A program made the position numbers and the translations under genes. From contig CADAHD010000002.1 of the NCBI GenBank assembly GCA_902787595.1, positions 1 through 44,818 of the forward strand: 44,818 nucleotides of DNA. The letters run 5' to 3'. Position 1 is the first letter of the stretch. Every line of letters begins with the position of its first letter. The DNA is from an uncultured Lachnospiraceae bacterium. GTDB lineage: Bacteria; Bacillota_A; Clostridia; Lachnospirales; Lachnospiraceae. Of this stretch, positions 38,810 to 44,818 are shown in pieces. The notes beneath the pieces were generated by a model. It saw only the letters and a program-made list of their open reading frames with translations. It made no database searches and was not told the DNA's origin.

Positions 38810-41491
38810 ATGGAAAAATATGGTGTTAACCAATTAAGGCGGATGTTCCTTGAATTCTTTGAGAGTAAAGAACACCTCAAAATGAAAAGCTTTTCGCTTA
38901 TTCCCCATAATGATAATTCATTGCTTATAATCAATTCCGGTATGGCGCCTTTAAAGCCTTATTTTACCGGGCAGGAAGTACCGCCCAGGCGCAGGGTTAC
39001 AACCTGTCAGAAATGCGTACGTACCGGCGATATCGAGAATGTCGGAAAAACAGCCAGACATCTTACATTTTTTGAGATGCTGGGCAACTTCTCTTTTGGT
39101 GATTATTTTAAACATGAATCCCTTAAGTGGAGCTGGGAATTTCTTACCGAAGTTGTAGGCCTTGATAAAGACCGTCTCTATCCTTCGGTATATTACGAAG
39201 ATGATGAAGCGATCAAGATCTGGACAGATGAGATAGGTGTTTCGGCTGACAGGATAACCAAGTTTTATCGTGATGAAAATGGCAAGTGCGATAATTTCTG
39301 GGAGCACGGCGCCGGTCCCTGCGGCCCCTGTTCCGAGATTTACTATGACCGCGGCATAAAATACGGCTGCGGCAAGCCTGATTGTAAGGTGGGCTGTGAG
39401 TGCGACCGTTTTATGGAAGTGTGGAACAATGTATTTACACAGTTTGACGGCGACGGTAAGGGAAATTATTCAGAGCTCAAACAGAAAAATATAGATACCG
39501 GCATGGGACTTGAGCGTCTTGCGGTTGTCGTACAGGATGTGGATTCCGTATTTGATATCGACACCATGAAGGCAATACGAGATAAAGTATGTGAAATGGC
39601 CGGCGTGACATATCAGAGTGATGATAAGAAAGACGTATCGATACGTCTTATTACAGACCAGATACGTTCTGCAACCTTTATGATATCAGACGGCATCACC
39701 CCTTCAAATATGGGAAGAGGATATGTATTGCGCAGGATCATAAGACGCGCAGCCAGACACGGCAGGCTGCTTGGAATAGAAGGAGTTTTCCTTGCAAAAC
39801 TGGCCGAAACCGTTATCGAAGGCAGCAAAGACGGTTACCCCGAGCTTGAGGAGAAGAGGGACTTTATACTTAATAACTTAAGGCAGGAAGAAAATCAGTT
39901 TGCACGCACTATAGATCAGGGACTCAGCGTTCTTAATGAAATGGAAGAGACCATGAAGGCGGAAGGCAGAAATGTCCTGGCAGGAGCTGATGCTTTCAAG
40001 CTTTATGATACTTATGGATTTCCTGTTGACCTTACCGCTGAGATCCTTGAGGAAAAAGGCTATTCCATGGACCAGGAAGGCTTTGATGCTGCAATGAAGG
40101 AGCAGAAGGAAAGAGCGCGTGCAGCCAGAAAGACTACTACATATATGGGCGCGGACGCTACAGTTTACGAGGAACTGGATGCTGCTGTTAATACTGAATT
40201 CATAGGTTATGACAGACTGCAGTGTGAGGGCAGCATTATCGCTCTGGTCAAACTTGCGGATGCCGATGGAGAAAGCGAAAAGGATGAGATCTGTGATGTG
40301 CTGACCGACGGAATGAAGGGAGCTGTTATCACCGACAAGACCTGTTTCTATGCTACCATGGGTGGTCAGCTGGGTGATAAGGGAGTGATCGTAACTCCCG
40401 ACGGAAGCTTTAAGGTTGAAGACAGCATACATGTAGCCGGTTCAAAGATAGCTCATATAGGCGTTGTAGAGCGCGGCATGATAAGAGGCGGAGTCAATGC
40501 AGAACTCAAGGTGGATGCTTCTTTAAGAAACAGGACCTGCCAGAATCATTCGGCAACGCATCTTATGCAGAAAGCTCTGCGCGAAGTACTGGGCAGCCAT
40601 GTTGAGCAGAAGGGCTCATATCAGGATCCTGAGAGAACGCGTTTTGACTTCTCGCATTTCCGGGCTATGAGCGATGAAGAACTGGCAAAAGTTGAGCAGC
40701 TGGTTAATGAGAAGATAAGTGAGAATCTTCCTGTAGTTACCAAACTCATGAGTCTTGAAGAGGCCAGAAAGACCGGGGCTATGGCTCTGTTTGGCGAAAA
40801 GTATGGTAATGAGGTGCGCGTCGTAGATATGGGTGGCTGGTCTGTAGAGCTTTGCGGCGGTACACATGTATCTTCGACAGGAAGTATAGGCGCATTCAAG
40901 ATAGTATCCGAGTCCGGTATTGCCGCAGGTGTAAGAAGGATCGAAGCTATCACAGGAGACGCTGTTTTTGCATATTATCGTGATATGGAGAACAGATTAA
41001 AGTCTGCGTCCGAGATGCTCAAGACCAGACCTGCAGAGATATGCGACCGTATAGCAGTTCTGCTGAAGGAGCACAAAGAACTTCAGGCTGAGGTGGCTTC
41101 ACTTAAGAGCAAGGCTGCCGGAAATGCTCTGGGCAGCATAGATAATGATGTCAGGGAAATGAAGTGTGTCAAATATGTTGCCAAGTCTGTTGAAGGCGTT
41201 GATATGAATGCGCTGCGCGAACTGGGCGACAAGATAAAGGAAAAGATAGGCGGAGGCGTTGTGGTTCTTGCATCTTCAGTTGAGGGCAAAGTAAACCTTA
41301 TAGCTATGGCTGCTGATGATGCAGTAGCTAAGGGCGCTCATGCCGGAAATCTTATCAAAGCCATCGCAGCCCATGTTGGAGGCGGCGGAGGCGGAAAGCC
41401 TAATATGGCTCAGGCGGGCGGAAAGAATCCGGCGGGCATCCCTGATGCTCTGGCTGCTGTTGATACCGCTCTTGAAAGCCAGTTGAAATAA
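38810..41491 (+). CDS. alaS: Alanine--tRNA ligase
   Basis: Charges tRNA-Ala. 893 residues from ATG 38810, preceded by a GGAGG site (38797-38801); a TTG at 38795 in the same frame is less likely. Class II core (LIINSGMAPLKPYFTGQ; RVTTCQKCVRTGDIENVGKTARHLTFFEMLGNFSFGDYFK), the editing-domain zinc motif HSATHLMQKAL and CGGTH, and the C-terminal Gly-rich tail (GGGGGGKPNMAQAGGKNP) with the DHHA1 domain. A Cys-rich insert (YGCGKPDCKVGCECDRF) is present in the catalytic half. The stop shares a base with the downstream FliB-like gene. Confidence 0.97.
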   Translation: MEKYGVNQLRRMFLEFFESKEHLKMKSFSLIPHNDNSLLIINSGMAPLKPYFTGQEVPPRRRVTTCQKCVRTGDIENVGKTARHLTFFEMLGNFSFGDYFKHESLKWSWEFLTEVVGLDKDRLYPSVYYEDDEAIKIWTDEIGVSADRITKFYRDENGKCDNFWEHGAGPCGPCSEIYYDRGIKYGCGKPDCKVGCECDRFMEVWNNVFTQFDGDGKGNYSELKQKNIDTGMGLERLAVVVQDVDSVFDIDTMKAIRDKVCEMAGVTYQSDDKKDVSIRLITDQIRSATFMISDGITPSNMGRGYVLRRIIRRAARHGRLLGIEGVFLAKLAETVIEGSKDGYPELEEKRDFILNNLRQEENQFARTIDQGLSVLNEMEETMKAEGRNVLAGADAFKLYDTYGFPVDLTAEILEEKGYSMDQEGFDAAMKEQKERARAARKTTTYMGADATVYEELDAAVNTEFIGYDRLQCEGSIIALVKLADADGESEKDEICDVLTDGMKGAVITDKTCFYATMGGQLGDKGVIVTPDGSFKVEDSIHVAGSKIAHIGVVERGMIRGGVNAELKVDASLRNRTCQNHSATHLMQKALREVLGSHVEQKGSYQDPERTRFDFSHFRAMSDEELAKVEQLVNEKISENLPVVTKLMSLEEARKTGAMALFGEKYGNEVRVVDMGGWSVELCGGTHVSSTGSIGAFKIVSESGIAAGVRRIEAITGDAVFAYYRDMENRLKSASEMLKTRPAEICDRIAVLLKEHKELQAEVASLKSKAAGNALGSIDNDVREMKCVKYVAKSVEGVDMNALRELGDKIKEKIGGGVVVLASSVEGKVNLIAMAADDAVAKGAHAGNLIKAIAAHVGGGGGGKPNMAQAGGKNPAGIPDALAAVDTALESQLK

Positions 41492-42639
41492 TGAATGATA
41501 CAGAGCTTCGCAAGATCTGTTATTATGATGAATTTAAATGTCTTTGCGGAGCATGCCCCGATAACTGCTGCCACGGCTGGAGCATACCTTTGGATGAGGA
41601 AGCGCTGTCACGCTTCAAAAAGGAAAAGGGGCTGTACGGGATATGGCTCAGATCAACGATCCATGGCCGTGAACAAAAGATATTCAGTCCTTTAAGTATC
41701 CGCTGCCCGCATCTGAGGCGGGACGGGTACTGCGACTTGCAAAAGAAAAAGGGAGAAGCCTATATAGCTGATGTATGCAGGGAATATCCAAGGGTTCGCA
41801 TGAATTACGGACCGGCGGCGGAGTTTCACCTGGATCTGAGCTGTATACATGCGGCCTCTCTTTTTTTGAGCCATCTTGGTGAGGAAGAGCTGCTCACGGA
41901 CAGCGATAGCGAAGATCTGCCGGAGCAATACGGCAATAATGATGATCAGGAACATTTTTTAAATCTATATGATCACAGATATTCACTTATTGCGCTGATA
42001 CGCGCAGCTGTCGAAGAAGGAGCGGATGTTTTGAATGACGCGCTTCGTTTTATAGCCGGAAGGGAATGGCTCATACAAAAAGATCTTTTGATCAAAGGAA
42101 GCAGTGACAAGTGGTATTCTGATGATGAACTGGATATAGGCCGTGATCTGTTTCCTTTATCGATAAATGATATCAATGAGATGATGAGTACCTGTTTTTA
42201 TGAGGAATGGCTCAGGTATTCGGAACCCTTTCTTTATAAACTGTGCAGGATGTATTACAAAAGCTTTGACCGCCTTAGTTATAAACAGGGTGACGAAGAG
42301 CTGAGATCGCTTTTTAAAAAATACATCTATCATGACCCGGCGGCGATAAGGCTTATGGGAGAGTATGTCATATCACTTTTGCTGCGCCGTTATCTTATGT
42401 CATTTGAAGATTACAGTCCTTACCATCATTTTAAAGACGCATATCTGTCGATGAATCTTTTATGCCTCTTTTATATGCTTTGGTACGAAAAGAAGGGTAA
42501 GCCTGAAAAGAGCGATATTTCACATATGATTGCTGCGGTTGAAAAGAGATTTTTCCACAATGATAATGTGCTGAAAGACGTGCATGCGTCGGTCAGATCC
42601 GAAAAAGCCGCCGTTACGGGTGAAATGAGCGGAGAATGA
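41491..42639 (+). CDS. fliB: FliB-like flagellin lysine N-methylase
   Basis: 382 residues. Cys-rich N-terminus with CGACPDNCCHGW, then CPHL...GYCDL and DVCREYPRV, a pattern of the FliB/YkgJ-related Fe-S cluster proteins. FliB methylates surface lysines of flagellin in Salmonella and relatives, so a motile host is suggested. No flagellar gene lies in this window. The ATG shares one base with the alaS stop, meaning the gene is carried in the alaS transcript. Could also act on another protein substrate. Confidence 0.8.
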   Translation: MNDTELRKICYYDEFKCLCGACPDNCCHGWSIPLDEEALSRFKKEKGLYGIWLRSTIHGREQKIFSPLSIRCPHLRRDGYCDLQKKKGEAYIADVCREYPRVRMNYGPAAEFHLDLSCIHAASLFLSHLGEEELLTDSDSEDLPEQYGNNDDQEHFLNLYDHRYSLIALIRAAVEEGADVLNDALRFIAGREWLIQKDLLIKGSSDKWYSDDELDIGRDLFPLSINDINEMMSTCFYEEWLRYSEPFLYKLCRMYYKSFDRLSYKQGDEELRSLFKKYIYHDPAAIRLMGEYVISLLLRRYLMSFEDYSPYHHFKDAYLSMNLLCLFYMLWYEKKGKPEKSDISHMIAAVEKRFFHNDNVLKDVHASVRSEKAAVTGEMSGE

Positions 42640-42649
42640 TAAAAAAACC

Positions 42650-42679
42650 TTGACATTTATAATGTATTGACGGTATAAT
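42650..42679 (+). promoter_or_regulatory. Promoter of rpsU
   Basis: TTGACA (42650-42655) and TATAAT (42674-42679), spacer 18 bp. A TTGACG at 42667 has no matching -10 box. Confidence 0.75.
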
Positions 42680-42738
42680 TCATAACTGTGTTGAATAAGT
42701 ATATTTTAATCTAAGCACTGAGGGGAGGTTGAGTCCGG

Positions 42739-42915
42739 GTGTCGAAGATCGAAGTTAAAGCAGGCGAGGATTTGGACAGCGCATTAAGACGTTTTAAGCG
42801 CAGCTGTGCAAAGGCCGGCATACAGCAGGAGATCCGCAAGCGCGAGCACTATGAGAAGCCCAGCGTTAGGCGTAAGAAGAAATCTGAAGCGGCTAGAAAA
42901 CGCAAATATAATTAA
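42739..42915 (+). CDS. rpsU: 30S ribosomal protein S21
   Basis: 58 residues, GTG start, normal family length. Reads [20 protein letters not shown], then [20 protein letters not shown] and ends in a Lys/Arg-rich tail, the S21 signature. A GGGGAGG site lies about 12 bp upstream of GTG. It has its own promoter and a terminator 10 bp after the stop, so it is monocistronic here; in many Firmicutes it is joined to yqeY. S21 aids initiation-site selection. Confidence 0.97.
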   Translation: MSKIEVKAGEDLDSALRRFKRSCAKAGIQQEIRKREHYEKPSVRRKKKSEAARKRKYN

Positions 42916-42924
42916 TTATCATAG

Positions 42925-42955
42925 CAGCCTGCATCTATATGCAGGCTGTTTTTTT
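42925..42955 (+). terminator. Rho-independent terminator after rpsU
   Basis: Perfect 10-bp stem CAGCCTGCAT / ATGCAGGCTG with a CTAT loop and a seven-T run. Confidence 0.93.
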
Positions 42956-42968
42956 GTTTTATGTAATC

Positions 42969-42997
42969 TTGAAAAACGGTGCATCTTGTGCTATAAT
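42969..42997 (+). promoter_or_regulatory. Promoter of the metallophosphoesterase-scpA unit
   Basis: TTGAAA (42969-42974) and TATAAT (42992-42997), spacer 17 bp; expected start near 43004, giving a leader of about 33 bases. Confidence 0.75.
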
Positions 42998-43036
42998 CCG
43001 TGAGTTGTTACAAAATATGGTATGAATGGATGAAAT

Positions 43037-43933
43037 ATGAAGATCGATACGCTTTTGTTTGCAGGCTCTTTTTTCGGCGCCTTTTTTACCGGAGTCATAT
43101 TAAGCGATATACATTGCATAAAGACAAGACATCATGTGATAAGTGATCCCAGGATAAAAAAGAATACCAGGATCGTATCTTTTTCGGATCTTCACGGCAG
43201 GTCCTTCGGAAAAAACAACAGCACACTGATAAAAAAGATCGAACAGCTTAAACCCGATATGATCCTTACGGCGGGGGATATCATGACAGCCAAGGATCTG
43301 GGAATGGATATACGCCATTCAGTGGACGTGGCCTGTGACCTGATACATGAACTGAGCGGCATTTGTCCGGTTTATTTTGGAATGGGAAATCACGAGAGCC
43401 GAGTGGAATGGATGCCATGGCTTTTCAACTTTAAATATGAAGATATGATGCAGAGCTTTTATAATACCGGAGCCATGATAATGGATAATGCTCATGCAGA
43501 GCTTTCGGATCGCGGCATAAGGATCTGCGGCATTAATCTTCCGGAGGAATACTGCCTGCATAAAGTTCCCAAATGCCTGTCGGTAGGGACGATGAACAGG
43601 ATGATAGGCAGATCGGATGCCGGGATGTTCAATATACTTCTGGCGCATGATCCCGAATACCTGCCTTCATATGCAGCCTGGGGAGCGGATCTTTCTATTT
43701 CGGGACATTATCACGGAGGCATAATGCGTCTGCCTTTTATAGGCGGCGTGATCAGTCCCAAACCCATGATATTTCCGGATTATTCCGGCGGAATGTATCA
43801 TATACAAGATAAGAACCAGCTGGTACTTTGCGGTCTGGGAGTCCATACCCTGCCGATACGTGTATTTAATCCCGCAGAACTGATGGTTATCGATTTAATT
43901 AAGGAAGGGGACAAGGATGGCTATACCTGTTAA
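43037..43933 (+). CDS. Membrane-anchored metallophosphoesterase
   Basis: 298 residues. N-terminal hydrophobic helix (about 5-25) acts as signal anchor. Calcineurin-like motifs are present in order: SDLHGR (DxH), TAGDIM (GD), GNHES (GNHE), LAHDPEY, and SGHYHGG (GHxH). This set resembles YkuE/YaeI-type phosphodiesterases acting on nucleotides or UDP-linked lipids, but the substrate is not certain. The ribosome site is weak (GGATGAA). Overlaps scpA by 17 bp, so both are expected to be co-translated. Confidence 0.9.
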   Translation: MKIDTLLFAGSFFGAFFTGVILSDIHCIKTRHHVISDPRIKKNTRIVSFSDLHGRSFGKNNSTLIKKIEQLKPDMILTAGDIMTAKDLGMDIRHSVDVACDLIHELSGICPVYFGMGNHESRVEWMPWLFNFKYEDMMQSFYNTGAMIMDNAHAELSDRGIRICGINLPEEYCLHKVPKCLSVGTMNRMIGRSDAGMFNILLAHDPEYLPSYAAWGADLSISGHYHGGIMRLPFIGGVISPKPMIFPDYSGGMYHIQDKNQLVLCGLGVHTLPIRVFNPAELMVIDLIKEGDKDGYTC

Positions 43934-44702
43934 ACTTGAAGTATTTGAAGGCCCTCTGGACCTGCTTTTACATCTTATAGAAAAGAATAAAGTTGATATC
44001 TACGATATCCCCATAGTGGAGATCACCGCGCAGTATCTTGAATACATAAGGGCAATGGAACGGGAAGACATGAATGTTATGAGCGAATTCCTTGTCATGG
44101 CGGCAACACTGCTTTCGATCAAGTGCAAGATGCTGCTTCCCCGCGAAGTGAATGAAGAAGGGGAAGAGGAAGACCCCAGAGCAGAACTTGTACAGAAGCT
44201 GCTTGAACATAAGATGTATAAATATATGGCATTTGAGCTCAAGGATCGTTTTGTTGATGCGGGTAAGTCTATGTATAAGCAGCCCTCCATGCCGGAAGCT
44301 GTCCTGGCATACAGGGAGCCTCTGAATTATGAAGAGCTGGTCAGAGATCTTAATCTCAGAAAACTGGGTGAGATATACAGGGAAATGCTTAAGCGAGTCG
44401 AAGACCGCGTTGACCCTATACGAAGCCAGTTCGGCAATATAACAAAGGATGAGATTTCGGTAGAAAATAAACAGCTTGAGATACTGGCATATCTGAATGA
44501 GCATGAGATATGTTCCTTCAGGGAGATGCTGGGCAGCCAGAGCAGAAAGATCGATGTGATCGTAAGTTTTTTGGTTATACTGGAGCTCATGAAGACAGGC
44601 CAGATAAAGATCAGACAGGATAATATATTTGACGATATCCTGATCGAGAGGGCAGAGGATGCTTCGGACATATCTCTGGGCGAGGATTTTGCCATCGTTT
44701 AA
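43917..44702 (+). CDS. scpA: Segregation and condensation protein A
   Basis: Kleisin subunit of the SMC-ScpAB condensin. 261 residues, normal length. Features are KLEVFEGPLDLLLHLIEKNKVDIYDIPI at the N-terminus (SMC neck contact), then VMAATLLSIKCKMLLP. A winged-helix C-terminal region (SFREMLGSQSRKIDVIVSFLVILELMKTGQI) binds the SMC cap. AAGGGG site before the ATG. scpB would normally follow, but the window ends after a repeat region. Confidence 0.96.
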   Translation: MAIPVKLEVFEGPLDLLLHLIEKNKVDIYDIPIVEITAQYLEYIRAMEREDMNVMSEFLVMAATLLSIKCKMLLPREVNEEGEEEDPRAELVQKLLEHKMYKYMAFELKDRFVDAGKSMYKQPSMPEAVLAYREPLNYEELVRDLNLRKLGEIYREMLKRVEDRVDPIRSQFGNITKDEISVENKQLEILAYLNEHEICSFREMLGSQSRKIDVIVSFLVILELMKTGQIKIRQDNIFDDILIERAEDASDISLGEDFAIV

Positions 44703-44712
44703 TGAAAGTCTG

Positions 44713-44818
44713 TGTCATTACGATTGCCGGGCTGTGTCATTGTGAGCGCCCGGGAGTGTCATTGTGAGCGCCCGGGAGTGTCATTGTGAGCGCCCGGGAG
44801 TGTCATTGTGAGCGTCAG
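44713..44818. repeat. 22-bp tandem repeat
   Basis: Unit of 22 bp starting TGTCATTGTGAGCGCCCGGG. Three identical copies (44735-44756, 44757-44778, 44779-44800), a diverged copy before them (44713-44734, sharing TGTCATT and most of the second half), and a cut copy after (44801-44818) whose last bases differ. Each full unit holds the palindrome CCCGGG. It continues past the window edge, directly behind scpA. It carries no ORF of useful length. Confidence 0.9.

Noticed and set aside
42806..43003. 65-codon + ORF
   Set aside because: Shifted frame over rpsU, its terminator and the next promoter; rpsU in the correct frame explains the region.
44713..44818. CRISPR array
   Set aside because: The repeats are contiguous 22-bp units without unique spacers, so it is a plain tandem repeat.

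Overview
The window looks like a chromosomal segment of a low-to-mid GC Firmicute, most probably a Lachnospiraceae-type Clostridium (Butyrivibrio/Roseburia relatives). This is judged from gene content and order only: yloU-fakA-recG, ytfI-ytfJ, era-recO, hisZ with short hisG, the TIGR03960/TIGR03936 radical-SAM pair before an RNase G-like gene, zinc-ribbon L28, short S21, and large membrane hybrid kinases. Every gene I can support lies on the + strand, so the segment is probably on one replichore arm and co-directional with replication. Neither a phage, an insertion sequence nor a CRISPR array was seen.

Layout. 1-262: tail of a histidine kinase. 304-2700: YqeG phosphatase and three shikimate-pathway genes (aroE, aroQ, aroK). 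2784-5608: Nudix hydrolase, a small unknown protein, the ytfI-ytfJ pair and a coiled-coil protein ending in a J-domain. 5703-10122: rpmB, then yloU-fakA-recG. 10170-19830: an accessory signalling block with three tandem paralogues sharing a seven-helix membrane sensor, a ruined GGDEF domain and an EAL domain. Two of them continue into histidine kinase and receiver domains, one ends in an HPt domain, and a twin-receiver protein follows. 19975-23414: a CmpX/MscS-like membrane protein, a rhomboid-like zinc-ribbon protein, a strange sigma-70-like protein and an unknown partner. 23427-27970: M16C metallopeptidase, era, recO. 27995-33041: histidine genes hisZ, hisG, hisD, hisB and a TIM-barrel-hisI-hisE fusion. 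33044-36637: two radical-SAM-linked proteins and a short RNase G. 36816-38513: a Pro/Ala-linker protein with about eight SHOCT-like repeats. 38653-44702: tRNA-Thr(CGT), alaS, a FliB-like flagellin lysine methylase, rpsU, a metallophosphoesterase and scpA, followed by a 22-bp tandem repeat running off the end.

How they work together. Much of the window is housekeeping in tight operons with 1-17 bp overlaps. The most unusual parts are: (a) the EAL/histidine-kinase phosphorelay at 10170-19830, in which every phosphotransfer residue is present but the c-di-GMP residues decay differently in each paralogue and the response regulator has no output domain; (b) the sigma-like protein, which keeps core-binding segments but lacks recognisable promoter-melting and -35 regions; (c) the SHOCT-repeat protein; (d) two promoters placed so that transcription would begin at or within a few bases of the ATG (yqeG and hisZ), suggesting leaderless mRNAs. 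All function calls come from reading the sequence by eye; no database search was run.
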